Source: Paraburkholderia fungorum
GTDB lineage: Bacteria; Pseudomonadota; Gammaproteobacteria; Burkholderiales; Burkholderiaceae
DNA: 64,000 nt
NCBI RefSeq assembly: GCF_902833645.1
Contig: NZ_CADFGE010000007.1
Coordinates: forward strand, 186,001-250,000
Reading direction: 5' to 3'
Shown one piece after another: positions 10,601 to 20,114 of the stretch; positions within the stretch are counted from its first letter, which is position 1, and each line of letters begins with the position of its first letter. The notes beneath the pieces are model-generated. The model did not search any database. It was not told the origin of the DNA and saw nothing but the letters and a program-made list of their open reading frames with translations. The translations under genes were made by a program, and so were the position numbers.

Positions 10601-10755
10601 CCAGCTTTGCCGGCGCGTTTGGCCGGGGTGGACTGGGCAGCCGTGGCGGCGGAGACGGAAGCGGAAGCAGAAGCAGAAGCGGCGGCGTCGGCCGCTTGAG
10701 CGTTGGGCGATGCAGTGTTGCGGCGGGCAGGGCGCGCCGATCCGGAAGACGTCAC
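7609..10755 (-). CDS. ppc: Phosphoenolpyruvate carboxylase with long N-terminal extension
   Basis: Anaplerotic enzyme that carboxylates phosphoenolpyruvate to oxaloacetate and refills the TCA cycle. Catalytic blocks are all visible: [13 protein letters not shown] (active histidine), [16 protein letters not shown] and [10 protein letters not shown]. At 1048 residues it is much longer than the usual 880-930. The surplus is an N-terminal stretch of about 110 residues rich in Ala, Lys and Ser, including an Ala-Ser run encoded by a hexamer repeat. The recognisable enzyme begins near [20 protein letters not shown], so the true start could be further in. The N-terminal part is likely disordered, and no function is inferred. 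Confidence 0.95.
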   Translation of the reverse strand: MTSSGSARPARRNTASPNAQAADAAASASASASVSAATAAQSTPAKRAGKAGKTSQPANVAKTARSAKTSAKANKAVKDVKTEKVAQAAKAPKLQAVSQDAAVPAPAPKSSARTREDKDHPLFQDIRYLGRLLGDVLREQEGDAVFDVVETIRQTAVRFRREDDNAAAQTLDKKLRSLSPEQTVSVVRAFSYFSHLANIAEDRHRNRRHRIHALAGSTSQPGTMAHTLERLVAAGAAATPVLQQFFNEALIVPVLTAHPTEVQRKSILDAQHDVARLLAERDQPLTDRERAHNEAMLRARVTSLWQTRMLRDSRLSVADEIENALSYYRATFLEEIPALYADIEEALTEHGIDARLPPFFQMGSWIGGDRDGNPNVTAETLENAITRQAAVIFEHYMEQVHKLGAELSVSNLLAGASDELKALAAASPDQSPHRTDEPYRRALIGMYTRLAASARVRLGEGSVPVRSAGRGAAPIRAIPYDDSADFVRDLHVLIDSLAAHHGAPLAAPRLSPLARAAEVFGFHLASIDLRQSSDIHEAVVAELLKRAGVENDYASLAEEDKLKVLLAELSQPRPLRLPYTEYSDLVKSELGVLEEARVTREKFGLRAVRNYIISHTETVSDLVEVMLLQKETGLLQGRLGDANDPARAGLMVIPLFETIPDLRNAPHIMRDLIALPGMDALIEHQGNEQEVMLGYSDSNKDGGFLTSNWELYRAELALVSLFNQRGVTLRLFHGRGGTVGRGGGPTYQAILSQPPGTVDGQIRLTEQGEVIASKFGNPEIGRRNLETVVAATLEASLLPHGIAPAQLPAFEETMQQLSDAAMASYRALVYETPGFKEYFFESTPISEIAELNIGSRPASRKLQDPKQRKIEDLRAIPWGFSWGQCRLLLTGWYGFGSAVAAHLDSAPSDAERARRLALLKKMHKTWPFFSNLLSNMDMVLAKTDLAVASRYAQLVTDKKLRKHVFERIVAEWERTSKVLSEITGKSERLAENPLLARSIKNRFPYLDPLNHLQVELLKRHRAGDTNARVRRGIHLTINGIAAGLRNTG
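10657..10680. repeat. Hexamer microsatellite inside ppc 5' end
   Basis: Four consecutive copies of RGAAGC (two GGAAGC, two AGAAGC) encode the Ala-Ser repeat of the PEP carboxylase extension on the minus strand. Being in multiples of three, length changes keep the frame. Confidence 0.8.
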
Positions 10756-11172
10756 GATGGGTTTCCTCAGGGAAGCCAGGGTCTGTTGAGTGATGAACTG
10801 CTACTGCGGAACTGCGTATGAGTTGCAACGTGAACTGCGCGAAACCAGTACGAAGCGGTATGCGGCCGATGGCCGCCGATGACAACACGCCGGAGAGGGG
10901 GCCGCGAGCATTTGCGCAAAGATTTGCACAAAGCGCACGAGATGCCTGGCCTGTCTGCCGGGCACGTTGCGCCGCATTGCATCATCCCGCATGCCGCGCT
11001 CCGGTGCGCGAACGACCGTGCTTGAACAGGCAGGGATGGGGCAGGCGCGCTGCGCCGAGGCCCGTCTCCTCCATCGATACCGCGCCGGCACGGCGCTCCG
11101 CTGTGCCTTGAGACACAAGGGCGCGTGCTAACATTGATTGTTATTACACCCCGTCATTCAATCAGCAAGCTA
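10756..11172. other. Divergent intergenic region between ppc and hemC
   Basis: No convincing gene lies in these 417 bases; the open frames are short and lack recognisable features. It must hold the promoters of ppc (leftward) and hemC (rightward). A weak hemC candidate is TTGAGA at 11108 with TAACAT at 11129, but the 15-base spacing is short. Confidence 0.5.
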
Positions 11173-12189
11173 ATGAACACCGAGACGTTTTCTACGCCAC
11201 CCCACACGCTTGTGATTGCGTCGCGAGAAAGCCGCCTTGCCATGTGGCAGGCGGAGCATGTGCGATGTGCGCTGCACAAATTATATCCATCTTGTGACGT
11301 AAAAATCCTCGGAATGACGACACGTGGCGATCAAATTCTCGATCGCACTTTGTCGAAGGTTGGTGGTAAGGGCCTTTTCGTCAAGGAACTGGAAGCGGCG
11401 CTGGCCGACGGCCGCGCCGATCTGGCCGTGCATTCGCTCAAAGACGTGCCGATGGAACTGCCTGAGGGCTTTGCACTGTCCACCATCATGGAGCGCGAAG
11501 ATCCGCGCGACGCGCTGGTTTCCAACCAATACGACTCGCTTGCCGCGTTGCCGGCAGGGGCGGTAGTCGGCACGTCCAGCTTGCGCCGTGAGGCTATGCT
11601 GCGCATGCGTTATCCGCACCTCGTAGTGCGCCCGTTGCGGGGCAATCTCGACACCCGCCTCGCGAAACTCGATCGCGGCGACTATGCGGCGATCATTCTG
11701 GCGGCGGCCGGTTTGAAGCGTCTGGGTCTCGGCGAGCGCATCCGCGCGAATCTGGATCCGGAAGACAGCTTGCCCGCAGCCGGCCAGGGCGCGCTCGGCA
11801 TCGAGATTCGCGCCGATCGCGCGGACCTCGCGGCATGGCTCGCGCCGCTGCATCACGAACATACGGCAGCGGCCGTCGAAGCGGAGCGGATGGTCTCGCG
11901 CGCCCTCGGCGGCAGTTGCGAAGTGCCGCTCGCGGCCTACGCGCAATGGCATGACGGCGCGTTGCATCTGCGCGGCATCGTCGCCACGCCCGACGGCCAG
12001 CGTGTATTGAGCGCGCAGGCATCGGCGCCGGCGCCCACCGTCGAGCGCGCGATTGCGCTTGGTGAGGAAGTGGCGAGCGCGCTTGAACAGCAAGGTGCGA
12101 TGGACATCGTCCGTGCGTTGAGCACGGCTAGCGGTCCTGCGGCAGCGTCGTCAGACGGCGCGCCGGATAGCGCGGCGACCGGCGAGTGA
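11173..12189 (+). CDS. hemC: Hydroxymethylbilane synthase (porphobilinogen deaminase)
   Basis: Cytosolic enzyme that joins four porphobilinogen units into hydroxymethylbilane in heme biosynthesis. The dipyrromethane cofactor attaches to the cysteine of [13 protein letters not shown] (residue 249 from this start). Other family blocks are [23 protein letters not shown] and [12 protein letters not shown]. The start at [10 protein letters not shown] gives 338 residues; an in-frame upstream ATG at 11125 would add 16 residues not typical of the family. It is the first gene of a hemC-hemDX-hemY operon and overlaps the next gene by one base (TGATG). Confidence 0.96.
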   Translation: MNTETFSTPPHTLVIASRESRLAMWQAEHVRCALHKLYPSCDVKILGMTTRGDQILDRTLSKVGGKGLFVKELEAALADGRADLAVHSLKDVPMELPEGFALSTIMEREDPRDALVSNQYDSLAALPAGAVVGTSSLRREAMLRMRYPHLVVRPLRGNLDTRLAKLDRGDYAAIILAAAGLKRLGLGERIRANLDPEDSLPAAGQGALGIEIRADRADLAAWLAPLHHEHTAAAVEAERMVSRALGGSCEVPLAAYAQWHDGALHLRGIVATPDGQRVLSAQASAPAPTVERAIALGEEVASALEQQGAMDIVRALSTASGPAAASSDGAPDSAATGE

Positions 12190-14210
12190 TGGCGGCCGAT
12201 ATCCCGGGCAACGCATCCGCACACGTCGACAAGGCGGCGTTCACGGTCGTGATAACGCGACCGGCCGGTCAGTCGAACGAGTTAGCCGCGCAACTCGCGG
12301 CGGCGGGCGTTGCCGTGCTCGACTTTCCGCTGATCGACATTGCGCCCGTTACCGACGAAGCGCCGTTGCGCGCCGCGCTGGATGCGCTCGAGCGCTATGC
12401 GTTAGTCGTCTTCGTGTCCCCCAATGCGATCGATCACGCGTTTGCCCGCCGCGATACGATCTGGCCGCACGCGTTGCCGATTGGCGTAGTCGGGCCGGGC
12501 AGTGTGCAAGCGCTGGCGCGTCACGGCGTCGCCGCGCCGGCGTACCGCGTCATCAGTCCCAACTCCTCCGCGGTGGAAGACGACACCGCGCGTTTCGATT
12601 CAGAAGGCCTGTTCGCGGCTATCGACAGCGCGCTTGGCGCGGCGAGTCTCGAAGGCAAGCGCGTGCTGATCGTGCGCGGCGACGGCGGCCGCGAATGGCT
12701 GGCCGACCGTTTGCGCGAAGCAGGCGCGGAAGTCGAAACGGTGGCGGCTTATCGCCGCCTCGTGCCGGAACCGTCGATCGGCGGCTGGGCGCGCGTTCAC
12801 GCACTGCTGGCCGGCGCGCCGCACGCATGGCTGCTCACCAGTTCGGAAGGGGTGCGCAATCTGCACGAGCTCGCGCAGGAGCATCTGACCGCGGATGAAA
12901 TCGTGCAACTGAAGCGCGCCAGCCTGGTCACGCCTCACCCCCGCATCGCGCAGACCGCGCGGGCATTGGGTTTTGATAGCATTACGGTGTCCGGCGCGGG
13001 CGACGATCGCATTGCCCGCGCCTTGCTTGCTGCCGTGCCGACCGTAGTCCAACCGGTACCGACCAACCCGGCTTATTCACCGGCTAAATCACGCATGACT
13101 GAAACGAACGCATCCACGAACGCTTCACCCCAGCCTGCCGCAACCACCGCGTTGCCGCCGAATCCACCCTTCACGCCCTACGAAGCGCAAAAGCGCCGCA
13201 GCGCGAGCGGACCGCTGCTGTGGTTTGTCGTCGTGATCATCGCTTGTGCGGCGGGCGTGGGCGGCTACGCGCTCAATCGCAAGGTGGAGCGCACCGAGCA
13301 GCAACTCGCGCAACGCCAGCAGGCGAACGACGCGCAGACCAACGAGTTGCGCATCAAGACCGATCAGGCGCTGGCCACGGTTAAACAATCGGACGCGCAG
13401 GTCGCGCAACTCGAAGGCAAGCTCGCCGATGCGCAAACCGCGCAGCAGGCCTTGCAACAGCAATACACCGATCTCGCCCGCAATCGCGACGACTGGACCA
13501 TGGCCGAAGTCGGCCAGATGCTGTCGGCCGCGAGCCAGCAATTGCAGCTCACCGGCAATACGCAACTCGCGCTGTTCGCGCTACAAAGCGCGGATACGCG
13601 GCTTGCCGCATCGGATAGCCCGCAGGCCGTCACGGTGCGCAAGGCCATCGCGCAAGATATCGACAAACTGAAGGCCGCGCCGTCCACGGATCTGACGGGT
13701 ATGGCGATCAAGCTCGACAACGCGATCGACCAGGTCGACAGCCTGCCGCTCTCCGGCGAGGCGCCGATTGCGCACGCCACGCCGAAGGCCGCCACCTGGG
13801 CCGACACGGCGAAGGTGGCCGCGGCCACCGGCGAGCCGCGCTGGAAAGTCTGGTGGCGCGAAGTCACGACCGGCATCGGCCAGCAGCTCACCAGCCTTGT
13901 GCAGGTGCGCCGTATCGACAACGCCGACGCCATGCTCGTCACGCCCGATCAAGGCTACTTCCTGCGCGAGAATCTGAAACTGCGTTTGCTGTCGGCACGG
14001 CTTGCCCTGCTCTCGCGCAACCAGACCACGCTGAAATCCGATCTGCAGGCGGCGCAGGCCGCACTCGCGCGCTACTTCGACAATACCTCGAAGAAAACCC
14101 AGACTGTGATCGACCTGGTCAAGCAGGTGGATGCGGGTTCGGCCGCGGTTGAGTTGCCGAATCTGAACACCAGCCTGCAGGCCGTCAATCAATACCGGAG
14201 CCGGGGTTAA
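12189..14210 (+). CDS. hemDX: Fused uroporphyrinogen-III synthase / HemX membrane protein
   Basis: Two-part protein of 673 residues. Residues 1 to about 285 are uroporphyrinogen-III synthase (HemD), which cyclises hydroxymethylbilane; VVITRPAGQSNELAAQL and VFVSPNAIDHAF fit the family. A Pro/Ala/Thr-rich linker leads to one membrane segment near residues 340-362 (LLWFVVVIIACAAGVGGYAL). A HemX region with a long heptad-like Gln/Ala-rich coiled coil (QQLAQRQQANDAQTNELR) and a C-terminal conserved domain follows. HemD and HemX are separate genes in enterobacteria; the fused form is common in Burkholderia relatives. The ATG overlaps the hemC stop; a GTG three bases earlier is equally possible. The HemX role is uncertain. 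Confidence 0.93.
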   Translation: MAADIPGNASAHVDKAAFTVVITRPAGQSNELAAQLAAAGVAVLDFPLIDIAPVTDEAPLRAALDALERYALVVFVSPNAIDHAFARRDTIWPHALPIGVVGPGSVQALARHGVAAPAYRVISPNSSAVEDDTARFDSEGLFAAIDSALGAASLEGKRVLIVRGDGGREWLADRLREAGAEVETVAAYRRLVPEPSIGGWARVHALLAGAPHAWLLTSSEGVRNLHELAQEHLTADEIVQLKRASLVTPHPRIAQTARALGFDSITVSGAGDDRIARALLAAVPTVVQPVPTNPAYSPAKSRMTETNASTNASPQPAATTALPPNPPFTPYEAQKRRSASGPLLWFVVVIIACAAGVGGYALNRKVERTEQQLAQRQQANDAQTNELRIKTDQALATVKQSDAQVAQLEGKLADAQTAQQALQQQYTDLARNRDDWTMAEVGQMLSAASQQLQLTGNTQLALFALQSADTRLAASDSPQAVTVRKAIAQDIDKLKAAPSTDLTGMAIKLDNAIDQVDSLPLSGEAPIAHATPKAATWADTAKVAAATGEPRWKVWWREVTTGIGQQLTSLVQVRRIDNADAMLVTPDQGYFLRENLKLRLLSARLALLSRNQTTLKSDLQAAQAALARYFDNTSKKTQTVIDLVKQVDAGSAAVELPNLNTSLQAVNQYRSRG

Positions 14211-14212
14211 TC

Positions 14213-15403
14213 ATGGCAATCCGGGGACTTCTATGGCTCGCGTTACTGTTCGCGATCGCGGTGGTGCTGGCGGTGGTCGGACGCTTCGATATGGGGCAGG
14301 TGCTGCTGATCTACCCGCCGTATCGCGTCGACATCTCGCTGAATCTGTTCGTGGTCGGGCTGGTAGTGCTGTTCATCCTGATCTACGCGTTGCTGCGCAT
14401 CGTGCGCAATATCTGGCGCATGCCGCAGCGCGTGGCGGCCTATCGCGCACGCTCGCGTGTTGCGAAGGCGCACGCCGCATTGCGTGACGCGATCGGCAAT
14501 CTGTACGCGGGGCGTTTCTCGCGCGCTGAAAAAGCCGCGAAAGATTCGCTCGCGAATGGCGACAACAAGGGCGCGGCTGGTTTGATCGCGGCCACTGCGG
14601 CGCATCGCATGCACGAGTACGCGCGGCGCGACGAATGGCTTGCGCAGATCGACGAGGCCGACTGGCAGGACGCACGCCTGATGGCGACTGCCGACATGCG
14701 TGCCGATGGCCGCGATGCGGACGGCGCGCTGAGCGCGCTCACCGAAATGCAATCGCAGGGCGCGCGGCGGATTCACGCGCAGCAGATCATGTTGCGTGCG
14801 CAACAGCAATTGAAGAACTGGGGTGAAGTGCTCAAGCTCGTCAAGACGCTGGAAAAGCGCGAAGCGATCCATCCGGCGGTGGCGGTGCGCTTGCGTCAGC
14901 TCGCGGCGGAGAACCTGCTGCGCGACCGGCGTCATAACGCTGATGCGCTGCTGGAGTTGTGGAATTCGCTGTCGGCCACGGAGCGTCATTCGCCGCGTCT
15001 TGCCGATCTCGCCGCCGAACTGCTGGTGTCGCTGAATCGTCCGCAGGAAGCGCGCAAGATCGTCGAAGAGGCGCTGGCGCAGAACTGGGACGCGCGTCTG
15101 CTGCGTCGTTATCCGGACACGGCCGGTGGCGACGCGTTGCCGCTGATCCAGAAGGCTGAGGCGTGGCAGAAGGATCGTCCGGAAGACGCGGATCTGATGT
15201 TCGCGCTCGGCCGCTTGTGTTTGCATCAGCAGTTGTGGGGCAAGGCGCAGTCGTTCCTCGAACGCGCGCTGAAACTGGCCGACAACGAGACACTGAAGAT
15301 TCGTTCGCATCGCGCGCTGGCGCGTTTGCATGAACAGCTTGGCGATTCCGATAAGGCAAGCGAGCATTATCGTGAAAGCGCGTTGGCGATGAATATCGTT
15401 TGA
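14213..15403 (+). CDS. hemY: Heme biosynthesis-associated TPR membrane protein HemY
   Basis: Membrane-anchored protein of 396 residues, beginning two bases after hemDX. Two N-terminal membrane segments (about residues 5-25 and 42-65; VVGLVVLFILIYALLRIV) match the HemY N-terminal domain. The remainder is alpha-helical with tetratricopeptide-like repeats, clearest at the C-terminus (RALARLHEQLGDSDKASEHY). It is co-operonic with heme genes in proteobacteria and is proposed to scaffold or regulate late heme steps. It is not the protoporphyrinogen oxidase also called HemY in Bacillus. Confidence 0.93.
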   Translation: MAIRGLLWLALLFAIAVVLAVVGRFDMGQVLLIYPPYRVDISLNLFVVGLVVLFILIYALLRIVRNIWRMPQRVAAYRARSRVAKAHAALRDAIGNLYAGRFSRAEKAAKDSLANGDNKGAAGLIAATAAHRMHEYARRDEWLAQIDEADWQDARLMATADMRADGRDADGALSALTEMQSQGARRIHAQQIMLRAQQQLKNWGEVLKLVKTLEKREAIHPAVAVRLRQLAAENLLRDRRHNADALLELWNSLSATERHSPRLADLAAELLVSLNRPQEARKIVEEALAQNWDARLLRRYPDTAGGDALPLIQKAEAWQKDRPEDADLMFALGRLCLHQQLWGKAQSFLERALKLADNETLKIRSHRALARLHEQLGDSDKASEHYRESALAMNIV

Positions 15404-15455
15404 TACTTTGATTGCCGCGGCACGTGTTTGATCGTGCGGCGAGTCAGTCAGAAAA

Positions 15456-15489
15456 AAACCCCGGCGTCGCAAGACGGCGGGGGTTTTTC
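15456..15489 (+). terminator. Terminator of the hem operon
   Basis: A CCCCGGCGTC / GACGGCGGGG-like stem with a four-base loop is followed by TTTTT, about 55 bases after the hemY stop. An A-run on the other side suggests it can also act leftward on the MFS operon. Confidence 0.75.
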
Positions 15490-15570
15490 GTTGAAGCGTC
15501 AAGCGTGATTCATGAGTTAATGCTTTTGGTTCGACGGAGGTTCCTGTGTTACTTCGTTCGGCGAGCCGCT

Positions 15571-16890
15571 TTATTTGTTGACCATCTTCGCCGGCACACT
15601 GACCGCCAGCAAACCGCCAAGAATCATGAATGCCGCCAGCATGTACATGCCGGAGTCATTCGCGGCAGTCGCCTGCTTCAGCCAGCCGACCGCGTAGGGG
15701 CTCAGAAAGCCCGCCAGATTGCCGATCGAATTGATCATAGCGATGCCGGCCGCCGCGCCCGTGCCGGCGAGAATCGCCGTCGGCAAACTCCAGAACAGCG
15801 GCAGGGTGGTCAGAATGCCCATGGTCGCGAGCGTGAGCGAGGCCATTGCCAGCACCGTGTTGTGCGCCCATACCACGGAGAGCACGAGGCCGATTGCCCC
15901 GGCGAAGGCAGGCAAGGCGATATGCCAGCGGCGCTCGCGCGTGCGATCCGCGCTGCGCGACACGAACACCATTGCGATCACCGCCGCCGCGAACGGAATC
16001 GCCGACAGCAGGCCAATCATGAACGCATCCGTCACGCCGGTCGCCTTGATGATGGTCGGCAGCCAGAAGCTCACACCATAGAGGCCCATCACGAACGAGA
16101 AATACGTGAGACTCAGCATCAGCACGCGGCCGCTTGTGAGCACCTGACGGATCGGCATGTCGTGCTTGGTGGCTTCCTCGGCCGACACCTGACGCTCGAG
16201 CAAGTCCCTCTCTTCCGCGGTGAGCCACTTCGCCTTCGCGACGCGGTCGTCGAGTATCACGAACACGAGGATCCCGACGATCACGGACGGAATGCCTTCG
16301 AGCAGAAACAGCCACTGCCAGCCATGCCAGCCGTTCATGCCGTTGAAGCTCTTCAGGATGTAGCCCGACACCGGACCGCCGATCACGCCGGACAATGCGA
16401 TTGCCGTCATGAACCATGTGGTCATGCGGCCACGGCGATGCGCCGGATACCAGTATGTGAGATACAGGATGATGCCGGGGAAGAAACCCGCCTCAGCGAG
16501 ACCGAGCAGGAAGCGCATCACGTAGAACATGGCCGGCGTGGTGACGAACATGGTCAGCATGGAGATCACGCCCCACGACACCATGATCCGTGCAATCCAC
16601 ACGCGTGCTCCGACCTTGTGCAGGATCACGTTGCTCGGAATTTCAAAGATGAAATAACCGATGAAGAAAATCCCCGCGCCGAAGCCGTAGACTGCATCGC
16701 TCAGGCCCAGGTCGGTGGTCATCTGCAGCTTGGCGAAGCCGACGTTGACGCGGTCGAGGTACGCGACCACATAGCAGAGCATCAGGAGCGGCGCGAGCCG
16801 CCAGGTGACCTTGCGGTAGGTCGCTTCTTCGAACGTGGAAGGTGGCGCACCCGCGCCGGGATGGTGGAGCGGATCTGCGGGACTAGCCAT
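15571..16890 (-). CDS. MFS transporter, anion:cation symporter (phthalate permease) type
   Basis: Inner-membrane transporter of 439 residues with about 12 hydrophobic segments. The first-helix motif YLDRVNVGFAKLQM and the loop FLLGLAEAGFFPG are typical of the ACS family, which imports organic acids such as sugar acids, phthalates, tartrate or hydroxyphenylacetate with cations. It is the last gene of a leftward run behind an aldehyde dehydrogenase and an SDR, with gaps of 84 and 53 bases. It presumably brings in the substrate those enzymes oxidise. The compound cannot be named. Confidence 0.9.
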   Translation of the reverse strand: MASPADPLHHPGAGAPPSTFEEATYRKVTWRLAPLLMLCYVVAYLDRVNVGFAKLQMTTDLGLSDAVYGFGAGIFFIGYFIFEIPSNVILHKVGARVWIARIMVSWGVISMLTMFVTTPAMFYVMRFLLGLAEAGFFPGIILYLTYWYPAHRRGRMTTWFMTAIALSGVIGGPVSGYILKSFNGMNGWHGWQWLFLLEGIPSVIVGILVFVILDDRVAKAKWLTAEERDLLERQVSAEEATKHDMPIRQVLTSGRVLMLSLTYFSFVMGLYGVSFWLPTIIKATGVTDAFMIGLLSAIPFAAAVIAMVFVSRSADRTRERRWHIALPAFAGAIGLVLSVVWAHNTVLAMASLTLATMGILTTLPLFWSLPTAILAGTGAAAGIAMINSIGNLAGFLSPYAVGWLKQATAANDSGMYMLAAFMILGGLLAVSVPAKMVNK

Positions 16891-16974
16891 GGTGTCTCCT
16901 CTTTTCTTGTGGAAATGAAGTACCGCCGTCGATCGCGATTCTAGCCTTGCTGAACGGTTTGGTTTGCTTGGCGT

Positions 16975-17733
16975 TTACACGCAGCGCCCGCCGTCCACTT
17001 CGAGGCACACGCCGGTGATGAACTCGGCTTCGTCCGAGGCGAGATACAGCGCCGCGTTGGCGATATCCTGCGGCGTCGAAAAGCGCCCGAGCGGAATGCC
17101 GGCGAGAAAGCGCTTGCGGTTCTCCGGCGTGTCTTCGACGCCCATGAATTCCGACAGCAGCCCCGTCTCGCCTATGACCGGGTTCACACAGTTCACCCGG
17201 ATGCGGTCCGGACCCAGTTCGACGGCGAGCGACTTGCTGGCGATGATCACCGCGCCTTTGCTGCCGTTGTACCAGACGAGTCCCGGACGCGGCCTCACGC
17301 CGGCCGTCGACGCGATATTGATGAAGCTCCCGCCGCCTTGCTCGCGAAAATACGGCACGAATTCCTGCACGCTCCAGTAGAGGCTTTTGACGTTCACCGC
17401 ATAGACGCGGTCGAACTCGGCCTCCGTCACGTCGAGCACCGGCTTGTTGCGATGCGTGGTGCCGGCATTGTTGACGACGATCTGCACGCTGCCAAAGTCT
17501 TCGAGCGCGGCTTTGCGCAGTGTCTGCCAATCCTCGCGCAGCGTGACGTTGCCGGCCACCGCGATCGCCTTGCCGCCGGCCAGTGCGATTTCGCTCGCCA
17601 CCCGTTCGGCCGCCGGGCCGTTCAGATCGTTGACCACCACATTTGCGCCTTCGCGCGCGTACGTTTTCGCGATGCCTTCGCCGAAACCCGAGCCGCCACC
17701 CGTGACGATGGCTGTTTTACCTGTCAAGCGCAT
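16975..17733 (-). CDS. SDR-family NAD(P)-dependent oxidoreductase
   Basis: Classical short-chain dehydrogenase of 252 residues. The cofactor motif TGGGSGFGEG lies near residue 10, NNAG near 90, the catalytic Tyr and Lys are in YNGSKGAV near 155, and the C-terminus reads TGVCLEVDGGRCV. It probably oxidises or reduces a hydroxyl or keto group on a small metabolite. It is flanked by an aldehyde dehydrogenase upstream and an MFS importer downstream on the same strand. This suggests one catabolic unit of uptake, alcohol oxidation and aldehyde oxidation. Confidence 0.92.
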   Translation of the reverse strand: MRLTGKTAIVTGGGSGFGEGIAKTYAREGANVVVNDLNGPAAERVASEIALAGGKAIAVAGNVTLREDWQTLRKAALEDFGSVQIVVNNAGTTHRNKPVLDVTEAEFDRVYAVNVKSLYWSVQEFVPYFREQGGGSFINIASTAGVRPRPGLVWYNGSKGAVIIASKSLAVELGPDRIRVNCVNPVIGETGLLSEFMGVEDTPENRKRFLAGIPLGRFSTPQDIANAALYLASDEAEFITGVCLEVDGGRCV

Positions 17734-17786
17734 GATGTCTCCGTTGTTTGTTGTGGATGGTGCTGCGTGCTGCCGCGCTGCAGTGC

Positions 17787-19226
17787 CTAGCCGTGACGAA
17801 TGGCGATGGTTTTGAGCACCGTGAAGCCATACAGCGCTTCGAAACCCTTTTCGCGTCCGTGGCCTGAATGCTTCACGCCGCCGAACGGCAACTCGACGCC
17901 GCCGCCCGCACCGTAGTTGTTGATGAATACCTGACCGGAACGCAGGCGTCGCGCAAGGCGCATCTGACGGGCGCCGTCACGCGTCCAGATCCCCGCGACG
18001 AGGCCGTACTGCGTGCCGTTGGCGAGCGAGAGCGCTTCGTCTTCGTCGCTGAACGACATGGCGGCGAGCACCGGTCCGAACACTTCATCGCGTGCCAGAC
18101 GGTGGCTCGCGGGCACATCGCGCAGCAGCGTGGGCGCCTGATAGAAGCCGCTTTCGGGCGCTTCCGGAATCACTTCGCCGTGTGCGGCCATCGGGATGCC
18201 GTCATGTTGCGCGTCGGAGAGAAAGTCCCATACGCGCTGTTGCTGCTTCGCATTGATCAACGGACCACAGTCGAGATCGGCATGCGAGGGCCCGACCCGC
18301 AGCGCGTGAAACGCGCCGCTCAGCCGATCGAGCAGCGGCTCGTAGATGGCCCGGTCGATCAGCACGCGGCTGCCCGCCGAGCAGGTTTGCCCGGCGTTCT
18401 GCACGATCGCCGAGACCAGCACGGGCAGAGCCGCATCGAGATCCACGTCGGCGAAAACGATTTGTGGCGACTTACCGCCTAGTTCGAGCGTGACCGGCAC
18501 GTGGTTCTCGGCGGCCATCTGCGTCACGAGCTTGCCGGTTTCGGGTGAGCCGGTGAAGGAGATGTGATCGATGCCGGGATGACGGGCAAGTGCCGCGCCC
18601 GCTTCATGTCCGAAGCCGGTGACGACATTCAGCGCGCCCGCCGGCAACCCTGCTTCGGCCGCCAGCTCGGCAACCCGCAGGACCGACAGGCATGCATCTT
18701 CCGCCGGTTTGACGACGCACGCGTTGCCGGTGGCGAGCGCCGCGCCGACGCTGCGGCCGAAGATCTGCATCGGGTAGTTCCACGGCACGATATGGCCGGT
18801 CACGCCGTGCGGCTCGCGGATGGTGAGCACCGTGTAGCCGGCCTGATAGGGGAGCGTTTCGCCGTGCAGCTTGTCTGCCGCGCCGGCGTAAAACTCGAAG
18901 TAGCGCGCAAGTGCCGCCGAATCGGCGCGGGCCTGTTTGAGCGGCTTGCCGGTGTCGCGGGCTTCGAGTAGAGCGAGTTCTTCCTGATGGATGGTGACCA
19001 GCATCGACAGCCGGTGCAGCACGCGGCCGCGTTCGACGGCGCTGGCCGCGCCCCATGCACCTTCGAAGGCGCGGCGGGCCGCATGGACGGCGGCGTCGAT
19101 ATCCGCCGCGGTGCCGCGCGCAAGCGTGGTGAACGGCTGGCCGTCCGAGGGGTCGAGCACGGCAATCGTTTCGCCGCCTGATGAAGCGGACCATTCGCCG
19201 CCGATGAAATGCCGGGCTTCTTCCAT
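17787..19226 (-). CDS. Aldehyde dehydrogenase family protein
   Basis: NAD(P)-dependent aldehyde dehydrogenase of 479 residues that oxidises an aldehyde to its acid. The general-base glutamate is in VTLELGGKSPQ, the catalytic cysteine in NAGQTCSAGSR, and the cofactor region reads FTGSPETGKLV. The start at MEEARHF is preceded by AAGGAG on the minus strand, whereas a longer reading from 19325 would add 33 residues unlike the family. It is the first gene of the ALDH-SDR-MFS group. No regulator gene is adjacent. The substrate is unknown. Confidence 0.93.
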   Translation of the reverse strand: MEEARHFIGGEWSASSGGETIAVLDPSDGQPFTTLARGTAADIDAAVHAARRAFEGAWGAASAVERGRVLHRLSMLVTIHQEELALLEARDTGKPLKQARADSAALARYFEFYAGAADKLHGETLPYQAGYTVLTIREPHGVTGHIVPWNYPMQIFGRSVGAALATGNACVVKPAEDACLSVLRVAELAAEAGLPAGALNVVTGFGHEAGAALARHPGIDHISFTGSPETGKLVTQMAAENHVPVTLELGGKSPQIVFADVDLDAALPVLVSAIVQNAGQTCSAGSRVLIDRAIYEPLLDRLSGAFHALRVGPSHADLDCGPLINAKQQQRVWDFLSDAQHDGIPMAAHGEVIPEAPESGFYQAPTLLRDVPASHRLARDEVFGPVLAAMSFSDEDEALSLANGTQYGLVAGIWTRDGARQMRLARRLRSGQVFINNYGAGGGVELPFGGVKHSGHGREKGFEALYGFTVLKTIAIRHG

Positions 19227-19522
19227 GCATGCTCCTTGAGATGTCGCGCAGCCTATGCGGGGCCGTTGCCGGGAGCGGAATTCAAGCCTCGGCCCGGACG
19301 CGCGGTGTTCACAAACGAGAGGCACAATCGAGAGACGCCAGATGATTATCGCGCCGATCCCAGCCGAATGGCATCGGCCGATTGGCTATAATGGCGTATT
19401 CCGCACTGTCCGGCTGTAGCGCCGCTCGTGCCGGCGAGTTTCGCGAGAGACTCACGATTCACGCCGCCCGAGCCCGCGCGCCGCACGCCGTGTTCCGAAT
19501 TCCATCTGATCAGAGAGCGCTC

Positions 19523-20050
19523 ATGAGCTTCAATAACGTCCCCGCAGGCAAAGATCTCCCGCAAGATTTCAACGTCATCATCGAAATCCCGGCGCAAAGC
19601 GATCCGGTGAAGTACGAAGCCGACAAGGAAACGGGCCTCCTGCACGTCGACCGTTTCATCAGCACGGGCATGCGCTATCCGGCGAATTACGGCTACATTC
19701 CGCAAACGCTGTCGGGCGACGGCGATCCGGTCGATGTCCTGGTGATCACGCCGTTCCCGCTGCTGGCAGGCTCGGTGGTTCGCGCACGCGCACTCGGCAT
19801 GCTGCAAATGACCGACGAATCGGGCGTCGACGCCAAGCTGGTCGCCGTTCCGCACGACAAGGTCTGCCCGATGACCGCCACGCTGAAGTCGCTCGACGAC
19901 GTGCCGGCGTACCTGAAAGACCAGATCAAGCACTTCTTCGAGCAATACAAGGCGCTGGAGAAGGGCAAGTGGGTGAAGGTCGAAGGCTGGGCGGATATCG
20001 ACGCCGCTCACAAGGAAATCAGCGAAGGCGTGGCGAACTACAAGAAGTAA
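19523..20050 (+). CDS. ppa: Inorganic pyrophosphatase
   Basis: Cytosolic family I pyrophosphatase of 175 residues; hydrolyses pyrophosphate and so pulls biosynthetic reactions forward. The signature DGDPVDVLV with its metal-binding aspartates is intact, with conserved [12 protein letters not shown] upstream and KVEGWAD near the C-terminus. The ATG at 19523 was chosen because it begins the family N-terminus ([11 protein letters not shown]); upstream in-frame codons do not resemble it. It stands alone and ends at a strong terminator. Confidence 0.97.
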   Translation: MSFNNVPAGKDLPQDFNVIIEIPAQSDPVKYEADKETGLLHVDRFISTGMRYPANYGYIPQTLSGDGDPVDVLVITPFPLLAGSVVRARALGMLQMTDESGVDAKLVAVPHDKVCPMTATLKSLDDVPAYLKDQIKHFFEQYKALEKGKWVKVEGWADIDAAHKEISEGVANYKK

Positions 20051-20074
20051 GCTGCGTCGCACTGCTAGTTGACG

Positions 20075-20114
20075 AAAAAACCGCGCGAGCCTGCAAGGGC
20101 CGCGCGGTTTTTTC
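20075..20114 (+). terminator. Terminator of ppa
   Basis: The stem CCGCGCG / CGCGCGG is bounded by a six-base A-run and a six-base T-run, 25 bases after the stop. The symmetry allows use in both directions. Confidence 0.85.

Noticed and set aside
8155-10821. 888-codon open frame on the plus strand opposite ppc
   Set aside because: It is antisense to a clear PEP carboxylase; the translation is Arg/Gln/Gly/His-rich with no domain, as expected from GC-biased codons read backwards.
15412-16944. 510-codon plus-strand frame opposite the MFS transporter
   Set aside because: Antisense to a well-supported transporter; His/Arg/Glu-rich nonsense composition.
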